Shown here piece by piece: positions 54,876 through 64,000 of a stretch of DNA of 64,000 nucleotides (positions within the stretch are counted from its first letter, which is position 1; every line of letters begins with the position of its first letter). This DNA is from Linanthus parryae (Eukaryota > Streptophyta > Magnoliopsida > Ericales > Polemoniaceae). Location: the NCBI GenBank assembly GCA_023055425.1, contig JALGPY010000071.1, positions 124,001 through 188,000 on the forward strand, read 5' to 3'. Under the pieces are notes generated by a model. It did no database searches and was not told the origin of the DNA. It was given only the letters and a program-made list of their open reading frames with translations. The position numbers and the translations under genes were made by a program.

Positions 54876-55430
54876 TCTGTGAACCTTTGTCCTTTTGGCC
54901 GTGATGGCCTTTTAATGGAATTCTGCTGCATTTGTCGTTTAAGAAATAATACTCATAATATTTACAATCCTATCCTATTACCTCCAACAGTCAAAACACT
55001 ATTCTTCATCCGTTTTATAATTTTATTGGAAACATCTACTTTTTAACAAACAAACAAAAAGAAAAGGAAAAAAGAAAACCCACTTGGCCCACCAAGGAGG
55101 CGCGCCTGCGGGCTTGACTCCCCCCTCGCCTCTTTGCCCTCTGTTAACCTTCCCACCCATCGCCTCACCCACTATTGGACGCGCTAATCAGTGGGCGTGG
55201 GTAAGCCGGAGACCACGACTGCGGATGGTCTAAAGAGCCCTCGCTTTCTTCGAAGTGAATTAAAGTGCTGGTGATATATGACAATTGTGACCGTATCTAT
55301 ACAAAAATTGTCTGTTCGATTTATTCAAGTAAAAAATGATGGAGGTTGGTAAAAAAAATCATTTTTAATCATTTCCGGTGGCAGAAAAAGAGAGAAATGT
55401 GCAACGATTCATCTATTATTTGTGAGCTTG

Positions 55431-55610
55431 TCACTCCACATCGTTACTGCCAAACAACTCCAAACGAGAAGACCCAAGTGGGCAAAAAGTAACCCGGTAA
55501 TTAGTCCCACCAGGGCAAGTAAATGTGCTAGTCGCGTCATCTTGAGGATAACTGTAAGCATCAGGGCACCTTTCTTTAAAGAATCTTGAGAAACCCGTCG
55601 GGCCACAGGT
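55431..55610 (-). pseudogene. Osmotin/thaumatin-like (PR-5) gene, C-terminal segment
   Basis: Encodes [30 protein letters not shown] and N-Y-R-V-T-F-C-P, the conserved PR-5 end. A short extension [10 protein letters not shown] follows before the stop at 55431; in osmotins such extensions target the protein to the vacuole. This is the downstream part of the gene starting at 61756, separated by the CACTA element. Confidence 0.92.
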
Positions 55611-56574
55611 CACTACAACAAACGTGCCAAATAGTTACACTTTTTGTGGTTACGGTTGAAGAAACTATAAACAAAAAATTGGATGTTATTACACTTTTCA
55701 AGAACTGTAGTGACAATTCTATAATAGTTACGTAATTTAATTACTGTAATTAAAAATAGTACATTTACCATACTTAGTTTTTCCCGTAATATTCTATTTC
55801 CATAGTAGTTACACTTTTTTTTGAAAAGCGGTATTATCTTTTTCTCAAACAAATAAAAGTTGTATTTTTTTCCCGCTGACCCTAATTCACAGAGTCAAAA
55901 TATCGTGCGCAATATTTTAAGGAAATTTAATCACCGCTTTACTTTTAGATAAAAACCCTTCTAGGGATTGACCCATCACTTGCGTATGAGTCTCGAGACT
56001 CTCTCTGTCTCTCCCTCCAGAGTGACGACACAAGGATGGAGAAGTCGACTAGCATTGGAGAAATTGACGATCTGAAATCTTGTTGAAGAAGCCAGGTTAG
56101 GCCAGATCCCTAACTTCCGTATATTCTTGTTTTAGAACTGATTGTTTATCTTTCTTGAACCATCGATCAAGATCGGAATCTCCCTAAATCCTCTAATTTT
56201 TTCATCGTGGTTCTACTTCTTATAACGTTTTCAAGAAGAGGTCTTTATTGTTGCTCTCTGACCATATAAACTACGGCACAACCCAAGAAAACCATTGCTC
56301 TAAGAAGTCTGTAGGTATCCTTTTCAATTTTTTTGTGGTTTCTAGCTATGGAACTAACCAATTTTGGTAATTAATTTTTCAATTATATATTATATTCTTC
56401 AATTAAGTTGTTTGTATTTCTTTTGGGAAAACTTACATTCATGATTCGGACCAACAGATTGAGTTGTAAAAGTCTGAAATCTGCCCCTCCTGATGTCCAT
56501 CTTGGAGACAAGAAATGGAGACTTGTGAAATTGTTGATCAAATAATTGGAACTTGAAAAAAAAGTTAGATTGGT

Positions 56575-57905
56575 GTTTTTAGGTTATTCATGGATTTCTT
56601 AGTTACATTAATACTCCCGAATAACTCCATCGGCCCTCTTGTTGGTAATTTCATCAATCAAGATCGCACTTGGAATCTTGACTACCTCAAAATGTTCTTA
56701 TGGGATGTTGATGTCCATAGTATCGCAAACATTCCAATCCCAGCAACTCCTAGACCGGACAAGATTGTTTGGAATTTTGACGACAAAGGTAATTATACGG
56801 TTCGATCTGGATATTTGTTAGCTACTAGTGGGGTTGAAGCAAATGTAGCGGAACAGGAAGCTTGGGGCAGTTTCTATGATCTCATATGGAAAATACGATG
56901 CCCTAATAAGTTTTTGCATTTCATATGGAGATTATTCCTCCAGATTCTACCAACAAAATTGAACCTCTTGAGAAGAGGGATTCGGGTGGCTAACTGCTGT
57001 GGGCTCTGCGGATACAAAGATGAATCAGAATTGCACTTGTTTACTGACTGTGCTACCACCAAAAAGATCTGGAGTGGGATGGGGTTGGATCCAAATAAGC
57101 TGAAAATCGAGTTGGGATTCAGATTTTGGTTCGCAAATCTCTTAACAGAAGCCACGGAGAAACAAAGGACAAAAATTTGCTTGACCTTCTGGGAAATTTG
57201 GCGCAAAAGAAATCTTTGCCTTTTTGAAGGTAATATTAGGGACATTAATCATATTTGCATAGAAATTGATTGGAGAATCCGTGAAGCAGAATGGGTTGAA
57301 GCAGAAAGAAATCTCAGTAACAAAGTCAAGCCATCTGATCGGGTTTGGAAAAGGCCTCCCACTGGGTTCATAAAACTAAATTTTGACGGGTCCTTCGAAG
57401 CTACTACTGGAACTGCTAGTGCAGGGGTGGTTCTTCGCAGCAGCAATGGAAGTTTCACCGGTGGTCGTTCAATCGCCGGAGTTTTAGCAGAGAATACAAA
57501 ACAAGCTGAAGCAGCGGCTCTCCTCGCCGGACTATCTTTGGCCATTTCTATGGGTTTTAACAAACTGGCTATTGAAGGTGACGCCAAAAACCTAATTGAA
57601 GATCTCCAAGTCTCTCTCAGGTCACGTGAAGATACTGATATTTCCCGGACAGCGGACATCATTAGCGAAGTCAAGTCAAAGCTCCAGCAGCTGGAAGATT
57701 TCAGCATCAACTGGATCCCCAGAGAAGCAAATAGAGTAGCCCATGAACTAGCAGACAGGGAAAGGGGAAGTTTGTTCTCAGAGCAATGGGTTAATGCAAA
57801 TAGCAGTAGCTGGATCCAAAATCTCTGTTCGAATGATGTAAACAATCCCCCTCTTTGATTAATGATAACAATTTTTTCCTCAAAAAAAATAAATAAATAA
57901 AAAAC
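56575..57905 (+). mobile_element. 5'-truncated LINE fragment inside the CACTA
   Basis: Ends with a degenerate A-rich tail (AAAAAAAATAAATAAATAAA at about 57882-57902). Its 5' end begins within the ORF2 C-terminal region. A target duplication was not resolved. Confidence 0.75.
56590..57858 (+). CDS. LINE ORF2 C-terminus: zf-RVT and RNase H (422 codons, open)
   Basis: Starts at an internal ATG of ORF2. Residues about 60-170 show zf-RVT features: W-x-L-I-W-K-I-R-C-P-x-K-F-like sequence, then C-x-x-C near C-C-G-L-C-G, and H-L-F-T-D-C. From about 255 an RNase H-like domain follows with N-F-D-G-S-F, A-G-V-V-L-R, E-A-A-A-L-L-A-G, E-G-D-A-K-N-L and A-N-R-V-A-H-E-L-A. The frame is intact although endonuclease and RT are missing, so the product could at most be a free RNase H-like protein. 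The stop at 57856-57858 lies just before the A-rich tail. Confidence 0.82.
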   Translation: MDFLVTLILPNNSIGPLVGNFINQDRTWNLDYLKMFLWDVDVHSIANIPIPATPRPDKIVWNFDDKGNYTVRSGYLLATSGVEANVAEQEAWGSFYDLIWKIRCPNKFLHFIWRLFLQILPTKLNLLRRGIRVANCCGLCGYKDESELHLFTDCATTKKIWSGMGLDPNKLKIELGFRFWFANLLTEATEKQRTKICLTFWEIWRKRNLCLFEGNIRDINHICIEIDWRIREAEWVEAERNLSNKVKPSDRVWKRPPTGFIKLNFDGSFEATTGTASAGVVLRSSNGSFTGGRSIAGVLAENTKQAEAAALLAGLSLAISMGFNKLAIEGDAKNLIEDLQVSLRSREDTDISRTADIISEVKSKLQQLEDFSINWIPREANRVAHELADRERGSLFSEQWVNANSSSWIQNLCSNDVNNPPL

Positions 57906-59357
57906 TCAGCAATATGACTATCGTTTTGTGTTTTTTATTAATGAAATAAACCACATGAACATGGGAAAATGTTTTATTGGTAATTATGATGGGTGAATTG
58001 CTTGTCGGCTGCAAGGAAAAATGTTTTCTCTAGGCCTAGATTTGAATGATTTTTTCTCCAAATTAGTTGTCCGCTATATTTGTTAAATTGATTAATTTTT
58101 GGCTGACTAATAATAACTCTAGTCAGTGGAATTTTTCATTCTACTATTTTCAAAATCAATAGTTCTCACCTGTGAGAAGAAGACCATTCAAATTTGAATC
58201 TTAATTGTTGACATTGTTGTTCTAAGTCAATACAATGACTGAACTGGTGCATTGACAATGCATATATTGAAGACCTTTTCCAAGGTTCAGACAGTGTGTG
58301 TGTGTGTGCGCGCATAGTAAAAAAATATGAAATGCTTGCTACTCCAAAGTCATATAAAGTTCCAGGACTTTCATGGAAAATGACACTCAAAATACTCCAA
58401 CACTAATGGCAATAACTGATATTTCTGTACAATATATATAGATACTTGAATGATCTTTGTCCATATCCATTTATTCTTTCTATATCTTTACTCTTTATTG
58501 CTTAGTATTTTTTATGTTTGTCTTGATTTATTTAACATTGTATAAAAGTCGAATTTTGTCAATATGATTTCGTAACATCGATTTATCACTACATCTCCTT
58601 TATTTTATTATTATTATTATTATTTTTTGCAAGTGGTGAGTTCAAGCTCAAGGTTATCAACCTTTAGGTAATAAATTTATATTGTGAAACATTAAGTGTT
58701 CAATAAAATTAATTATTTTAATCTTTATGCTCTATTTCATTATGAATACCAATTGAGATAGAGGATTTATTGCACTTGCTATATGTTTGGTTATTTTGCA
58801 CTCTCTGATATTCATTATGTCTATTTTTGCTGCCCCATTGTTAAATATTTGGCATACTATCATCTACATTACACTTCTTATGGATCTAATTGGACATAAC
58901 CATTTGCTGAGATTCAAACCCAAATCTAATATTTGGCATACTATCATCTACATTGCACTCTCTGAGATTTTAGATTTGGGTTTGAATCTGTGGGGTTTCT
59001 AAAAACAGATTGTTTCTATGAATATCTAAAAGCATAAGGGCTTATGGATGGTACTTTAGAATTAGACACATCTGATTTTACAGAGACTTGTTTTTATGGA
59101 ATTGGCTAAGCAATGTCAGCTTTTGGTGAAGGGATGCCGGTTCTTGCTGATGGATAACCATTATTCGTGGTGTATCTAACTCTCTCCTTTTTGACTTATT
59201 TTCCTTCGCATAGTTAGGTTTTAGGGGTTCTAGTTAATATACATATATATATATACACACACTGTATATTCCTGAGAAATTATATTTATGTAGCTACATT
59301 TAAGTTCACATTTCATCTTCGTTCTAATATGTATAGGTCCTCGAAGCTTTACTCTCA
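57906..59357. other. CACTA interior, no gene recognised
   Basis: AT-rich, with a GT run (about 58294-58309), a short ATT array (58608-58625), and a local duplication of ATATTTGGCATACTATCATC (58847 and 58930). Confidence 0.5.
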
Positions 59358-59970
59358 TTTTTTTTGATAAAGGAGCCTGAAATGTATTAAGAATAACTAG
59401 GGTGATCAGCCCCAACTACAAGATCATTACAAAACTGGGAATCATTAGTTGAAGTAACACCAAACTTCATACTTTTCTTTACCCATTCAACTAAATTATG
59501 AGCTATAACATTAATACTTCTAGGAACATGACTGAGAGAACATTCAAATTTAGCCATCAATAAATAACGAAGATGAAATGTGAACTTCTGGCTTTCTAGC
59601 TCCATTGCCTTCTTTAATGGCTTTGGCAATCATCAGAGCATCTGATTCCACCATGACCTTTCTCCAACTTTTTTTCTGTATATGTTGAATTGCTAACTCC
59701 ACAACCACCATCTCACTTTCGTCAACATTGTTTCCCTGCCCTATATCAAAACCAGCAGCCACAATTTTTCCTTACTAATCAGACACTGTGAAAGCCGCAA
59801 AAAATTCATCCCCCAATACACCTCCATAACAGTTGATTTCCAGAAAGCCTTCAGGAGGGGCTTTCCACCCATCTGAAACTCCAGATGTTTTGCTTTTTGT
59901 TTCATGCTGGGGATATCCTTCAGCCAAATTATGTTCTTGCAATCTATTCTCAATATCAGCACACAACTTC
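59358..59970 (-). pseudogene. LINE ORF2 RNase H fragment, decayed, with poly(A) end
   Basis: On the minus strand, W-K-A-P-P-E-G-F-L-E-I-N-C, then D-I-G-Q-G-N-N-V-D-E-S-E-M, E-S-D-A-L-M-I-A-K-A-I and P-R-S-I-N-V-I-A-H-N-L appear in successive frames (59966 down to 59387). They are parts of an RNase H domain broken by frameshifts. An A-run at 59366-59359 (minus) preceded by CTCCTTTATC marks the LINE 3' end. It lies in opposite orientation to the LINE piece at 56590. Confidence 0.8.
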
Positions 59971-60303
59971 CTCCAATTCGAAGGTGATAGGTTGTCTTAT
60001 TGTGTTTCCTGAATTTGCTTCCTTAACAGTGGTTCACTTTGTGTTCTTCTCTTATTTTATTTTTTTTCCTTAACTATTCTCTTATTCCCTCCCCCATTTA
60101 CTCGTTTTTCTTTTAGATTAAGATCCGACTCTTACAATACTTTCACATTCTTTCACCATTATTTGCCATAAATATTAGTGCAAAATGCAAAACTTGATGT
60201 GGCATCAGAATTAGGATGGTTAGTGAGTTTAGACCATATTTTAGCTACTAAACTGGATATTGTTGTTTTCTAATAGCTTCTTTTATATTTTTTTAAGCTT
60301 CAG

Positions 60304-60376
60304 GACTCCAATGCTAATACAAGTGCCTTGCAAAAGAATACAAGTGCATTGCCAAAGAATAAGCGTTCGTCAGTTG
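60304..60376 (+). CDS. Penultimate exon of a CACTA-borne gene (partial)
   Basis: A polypyrimidine tract and AG (60302-60303) precede an open stretch that contains two copies of a 21-base unit (AATACAAGTGC(C/A)TTGC-type), giving N-T-S-A-L-Q-K then N-T-S-A-L-P-K. A donor GTATGT follows at 60377. The upstream exons are not recognised. Confidence 0.45.
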
Positions 60377-60476
60377 GTATGTCTTAAATAGGCTGCGAGA
60401 TGTTACTTGTTTGCTCTTCGTATTGAGAATAACATATGAGTTTACTTTAACTAATTATTTTTCTTTATTGTTGCAG

Positions 60477-60499
60477 GTCCGCCACATGGTATGCCATGA
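60477..60499 (+). CDS. Last exon of the same CACTA-borne gene
   Basis: The acceptor TTGTTGCAG (to 60476) is followed by codons joining in phase with the previous exon and giving P-P-H-G-M-P then TGA (60497-60499). Short terminal exons near the right end are common in CACTA genes. Confidence 0.45.
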
Positions 60500-60832
60500 T
60501 CCCGAGCTCACGGCGCATAAGTTTAAATCTGGACAACTTTTAGATTAAGTTTAGGAGAGCTTGTTATCTCATTTTTGAAGACTGAAATCTTGTTTGTTGA
60601 CATTTTGAGACATAGTTTTTGGGTGCCATTTGGAATTTGGGATGGTACAATAATGTACGAGTGTTTAACTCGAAGATAATTCTGCTATGAATGATTTTAC
60701 TTTTCAAATCTTACTATTTAAGTCTATTATTTCAATATGTTTGAGTTCTATTTGTTATTAGCATTGTGTGCAACGGTTAGTGCATAACTGTGTATGATAT
60801 CGTATTTGATATCATAAAGTTTCCAAGTGATA

Positions 60833-60905
60833 TATATATATATATATATACATACATACATATATATATATACATACATACATGCCTATTGTTATACATA
60901 TATAT
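60833..60905. repeat. TA / CATA microsatellite
   Basis: Runs of TA alternate with CATA units inside the CACTA element. Confidence 0.9.
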
Positions 60906-61211
60906 GTAACTTCATACCATATAACAACACATTGTAAGCATAACAATAATGATAAAAAAAAAGAAAAAAAAAATTGTTATTGTTACATAGGTAAAGCGTA
61001 GTAAAAAGCATTTGTAGTGACACACTGACCGTAACAACAAATGTGTAGTAATATAAACTCTATTCCTACGGTCACTGAAACCGTAGTTATAACTTATTGC
61101 GACGCCACTTCTAACTACGGAAATGTAAACCGTGGGTAAATTTATTACTACAGTTTTACGCCCTTGTGGTTACTGTTTCTGGCGTAACAACAATGCTGTT
61201 TTCTTGTAGTG

Positions 61212-61756
61212 GGTCCGTTGTTGCAACAATATTCTTGAGGGGAATCCTTGCACGGGTTATGGCACCCACCTTGAGTGAGTCCTCAACTGGTTAGGGCATT
61301 GCCCATTGATATCCGCGGTGCAAGAAATGGGCCGACACTTCTCAAAAGCCCCACGGGTTGGGCTAAACTGCATGGGAATGTTAAACTCTTCAATAACCGA
61401 GATGTCAAAGAAATCCAAGTTGTTTAATTGGTTAAGGGCATAGCTAGGGTACTAGGTTGGAGACCCCAGCCAGTGCATTCTAGGACACCCCCACAGTCCC
61501 CTGTTTGGCAAAGACCCCTACCACCTCCATCGAAGTTGCAGTTAGTTCGTCCCCAAATTCGGGCCATGGAGGTGCCTGATGCGATATTCAGGGTCCAGGT
61601 TTGGTCTGGGTCCAGGCGGCGGCCTCCACCAGGGGAGGCAGCCGCCCAGACTGTGTAGCGGCAGTTGTTGCGGATCTCGAATGTGGCACCTCGAGCTGAA
61701 TTGGGGAGGCCAAGGAGGAGAAAGAAAGAGAGGACTATAGCGGCTAAGTAAGCCAT
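61212..61756 (-). pseudogene. Osmotin/thaumatin-like (PR-5) gene, N-terminal segment, frameshifted
   Basis: ATG 61756 opens with a signal peptide ([11 protein letters not shown], cleavage near A-R-G-A) and the mature PR-5 start [16 protein letters not shown]. Next come G-G-G-R-R-L and the thaumatin signature around [16 protein letters not shown]. The frame then breaks: L-A-(E-x)-A-L-N-Q resumes four bases short at about 61445, giving a stop at 61424. The continuing frame keeps L-D-F-F-D-I-S and C-T-A-D-I-N-G-Q-C-P before another shift near 61275. C-C-N-N-G follows in a third frame up to the CACTA boundary. The gene was therefore damaged by small indels as well as by the transposon. Confidence 0.93.
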
Positions 61757-61809
61757 TTTGTTTGCTTAATGTATTTGAGTTTGTGCTTTATGGATGAAGA
61801 ATAGTGAGG

Positions 61810-61817
61810 TTTTTATA
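61810..61817 (-). promoter_or_regulatory. TATA box of the PR-5 gene
   Basis: CTATAAAA on the minus strand, about 55 bases before ATG 61756, a good position for a plant TATA box. Confidence 0.65.
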
Positions 61818-61859
61818 GGGAGTGGAGGGCTTGTCGTTTCATTTTGTATTAATAAATAG

Positions 61860-62704
61860 GTAACATGGAACTGATAGATGCATTTTAAAGAAGATCGAGG
61901 CGGCTGCAGGTAGGTTAATGAGCTTTCATAAAATATTATGAGGTCATATTCTAGTTCAGGATCTTTTAGTTTCGTCTTCATTTTACTTTTAGTAACATGG
62001 AACTGTTAGATCCATCCCTAACTTTAAAAATATAGAGGCGGCTGGATGTGGAAATAGGATATGCTGATCCTGACTTCATAGCTCACTCGTAGGGTACTTT
62101 ACATATTATCAACTTACTCGAGTTCGAGTCCTCTCACCTGTTGGAAACTCTGTGGAGCTGGGTAAAGTTACTTATCTTGAAAGTACTAACATATTGCAAG
62201 AGTTGAGGTTTGTCGTCGCATCCCCTTTTCCTCCAGTTCCACAAATCTTATTAGTCAACAAAGGGCTCAAACAATTAGTTTAGTATGGCAATAATGTTCT
62301 GAGGTACCTCAGTTTATTAGACCTTTGGAATGTGTACTTGTACATCTTATAGATAGACACAGGGAGGAAATCTAAAGTTAATAGAAGTAGATAGGCATAT
62401 GGAAAACACCCATTAATTTTCTCCCACCACTTCAATGTCACTAAAATTTCATATATCCCTACAATGAGCCACCTCTCAAAAGTCAAAGGTAATAACTTTT
62501 ATTGAAGAGGCAATTTATGCAATTAGGTCTCGCCTCGAAGTTCTCGCCTCTCAAGATACCAAGAGACTTCATTCTTGAAAAATGATTCTGTCATTGCATT
62601 GCTATTTTACGCTGAAGTTCCATTACGTAGGTGGAGATGCCTTCTGCTCCCAAAAAGACCTCCTGTGCAGTATGAAATTAGTGCGCAATCGAACCAAAGA
62701 AGAA
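61860..62704. other. Upstream flank of the PR-5 gene; no gene recognised
   Basis: A short duplication (GTAACATGGAACTG(A/T)TAGAT ... AGGCGGCTG) occurs at about 61860-61910 and 61993-62045. The rest is AT-rich without coding support. Confidence 0.4.
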
Positions 62705-63310
62705 GAAAGATAGTTGGTAACTGCTCTACACATGCATACAAGTTCACATTAATGTTATGTTCTGGTGGAAGTTTTTGGCACCATATATATGCTACCCAAT
62801 GGTTTTAGTCTCCTCCAACATTTTAATAATGTGTATCTTTTAGCTATGTCCAAAGATTAACAATCATTCTATTAATGAATGATATAATACTCGATTCACT
62901 AAATTAAATCTTGCACAAGTCATGTCTTATATAGCTCGTTTTTCATAACTTTTGAGAGTTGAGACAATGCATGGTATAAACAGCCATGCATTCACATTGA
63001 AACAATGAGAACAAAGTCACACTTATTGTTTAAATCATGCCAATCTCCACCGTATTTATCTCGGTACTCCAAAAATAACTAGAACGGGTTGCTAGACTAG
63101 GATTATAAGTCAATGGTGAAACATTTCAGGGTTGGTAGTGTTAGAAAATATGACTTTGACCCAACTTTGGACTCGGTTTTGAGGGTGCTCACTTTTAAGC
63201 TCACAATAACAAGCACATACTTGTAAACTAGGATAGTAGGAGATCGATTCAAGGTCTAACCGTCAAAAACTATCAATGGATGAATGAGGAATGAGACATT
63301 GAAATCGACC
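62705..63310 (+). repeat. Promoter-like module copy 8
   Basis: Shares TCTCCTCCAACATTTTA, a TATA-like GTATAAACAGCC at about 62975, ACATTGAAACAATGAGAAC, and ATGCCAATCTCCACCGT. It then follows copy 4 for another 250 bp (GTTGGTAGTGTT, TTTTGAG, GATAGTAGGAGATC). Confidence 0.75.
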
Positions 63311-64000
63311 GTTCTCATTTACGGAAATTGAAAGAGAACACGGATTATATGGATACTGAGTTTCCCTTCATGCAGGAAGTCGGCGCCTTTAGCACCAAAC
63401 ACTGTAGCACATGGATCTGGAGCATTGCACACAATTGTGCTCCTAGGAGAACGAGAAGGAGAAAGCTGAGCTTTGGGGAAAGTCTGTCTCAGGGTTATAT
63501 CTTGGAGGATAAATGTCTGGCTAACCAATCCAACTATATACAGTGTTTTGTTTTTTTTGTAGCTGGTGTATGAGCCGAGCTTTTAGAATCATGTGTTCCT
63601 TTTGGTTCAGGTGTTGTAACGGCTAATGAGTACCTTGGTTAGTCGTGTGTTGCGTGGTTCAGTTCGAAACTTCAAAGAGGTGGCTTTGGCTGGCATATCT
63701 ATTTGCTGAAAGTGGGATGTTCATAATCCTGCGCGCCTTGCCGGTTCGCCCACATATCAGTTGGTTGCTTTTAGTGACTGGTATATGTTTAGCAGGTGAG
63801 CTAGTTTCCTTACAATTTGCTGTACTTTGGTCTCATATTTATTTTGCTCGCAACATCTGACTAGCGGATTATAATCAACCACATTATTTTTCCAAATTTG
63901 TGTTCCACGTTTCTAGCACCTAAAATATCACACGTTCTTGATGCAAACCAATTCAGTTTTTAACACTTGTACAATTTGTAAAATAATTTCACAAAATATG
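63311..64000. other. Downstream of module copy 8: possible coding scraps, unassigned
   Basis: 63330-63530 is open on both strands. The minus reading is Ser/Pro/Arg-rich followed by C-N-A-P-D-P-C-A-T-V-F-G-A-K-G, which looks like a plastid-protein start but has no ATG. 63700-63792 reads W-L-A-Y-L-F-A-E-S-G-M-F-I-I-L-R and ends at a good donor CAG|GTGAGC (63796). The phrase GGATGTTCATAATCCTG recurs at 20730. Nothing can be named. Confidence 0.35.

Larger units (their letters stand above)
49078..54944 (+). mobile_element. Full-length L1-type LINE (5,867 bp) with 18-bp target duplication
   Basis: Flanked by a perfect 18-bp repeat, AATAATACTCATAATATT, at 49060-49077 and 54945-54962. It has a short leader (49078-49168), ORF1, ORF2 and a 3' end GTCGTTTAAG without a long A tail. 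ORF1 and ORF2 overlap through ATGA at 50807-50810. Each ORF carries one frameshift, both in homopolymer runs. Confidence 0.95.
49005..55230. mobile_element. PIF/Harbinger-type MITE, split by an L1
   Basis: TIRs GACCATCCACA and its near-complement (TGCGGATGGTC) are flanked by TAA (49002-49004, 55231-55233), the target size of Harbinger elements. Without the L1 and its duplication the MITE is about 341 bp. The empty site is visible in module copy 5 (GACAAATAAAAAGAGCCC at about 43898-43922), confirming the boundaries. Confidence 0.85.
55611..61211 (-). mobile_element. CACTA (CMC/EnSpm) transposon inserted in a PR-5 gene
   Basis: 5,601 bp bounded by CACTACAACAAACGTG and its inverse TTTCTTGTAGTG, with a 3-bp duplication GGT (55608-55610, 61212-61214). 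Subterminal regions carry repeated GTTACAC/GTAACTAC-type motifs on both sides (to about 55830 and from about 60990), the binding-site pattern of CACTA elements. No TNPD-like transposase was found. It contains LINE fragments at 56575-57905 and 59358-59970, and two small exons near 60304-60499, so it is probably non-autonomous. Confidence 0.92.

Noticed and set aside
61428..61658. 76-codon plus-strand frame
   Set aside because: Antisense of the thaumatin signature region.
1..64000. CRISPR array, rRNA or functional tRNA genes
   Set aside because: No spaced short palindromic repeats and no rRNA signature were seen; the only tRNA-like sequences are the two SINEs with target duplications.

Overview
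This looks like nuclear DNA of a flowering plant, most likely a eudicot. The evidence is an AT-rich background, plant Ty1/copia polyproteins, L1-type LINEs with DUF4283/zinc-knuckle ORF1 proteins, CACTA, MULE, hAT, Harbinger and Stowaway elements, a TRIM, tRNA-derived SINEs, and remnants of plant gene families (DUF295 F-box, osmotin/thaumatin-like PR-5, MFAP1). I cannot name the species. No host gene in the window is clearly intact. The region is a gene-poor, repeatedly duplicated stretch filled by nested transposable elements. All identifications are from reading the sequence; no database search was run.

Layout. 1-800: 3' end of a hAT transposon. 1.65-2.25 kb: decayed copia gag. 2.2-9.3 kb: a segmental duplication (copies A and B) flanking a decayed LINE. 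10.3-14.3 kb: a young but coding-defective copia element with 440-bp LTRs. 15-18.7 kb: degenerate duplicated modules plus MITEs. 18.66-20.7 kb: a GC-rich copia pol fragment with a 643-codon open frame. 20.9-21.9 kb: a non-autonomous hAT. 23.6-24.8 kb: an MFAP1-like retrocopy or pseudogene, minus strand. 25.2-28.8 kb: duplicated module with a solo LTR that contains a TIR element, a LINE tail, a possible exon and a hAT MITE. 31.2-38.1 kb: a DUF295 F-box gene (minus strand) split by a complete copia element, with a solo LTR at its TATA box. 38.8-43.3 kb: a MULE with a decayed transposase. 43.3-49 kb: duplicated modules with a TRIM nested in a MULE-like element, a Stowaway MITE and a SINE. 49.0-55.2 kb: a full-length L1 inside a Harbinger MITE. 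55.4-61.8 kb: an osmotin-like gene (minus strand) split by a 5.6-kb CACTA element that carries LINE fragments. 62.7-64 kb: a last copy of the duplicated promoter-like module.

Two threads tie the window together. First, insertion boundaries are often resolvable to the base: target-site duplications, or the empty site in a paralogous copy, give a relative order of events. Second, a module occurs eight times, always on the + strand, with seven copies keeping the TATA-region segment. In the better copies it carries a TATA box followed by a short start that reads like a signal peptide. It does not match any transposon structure I can recognise and is the best candidate for something undescribed, most simply the remains of a tandem gene family whose body has been lost.
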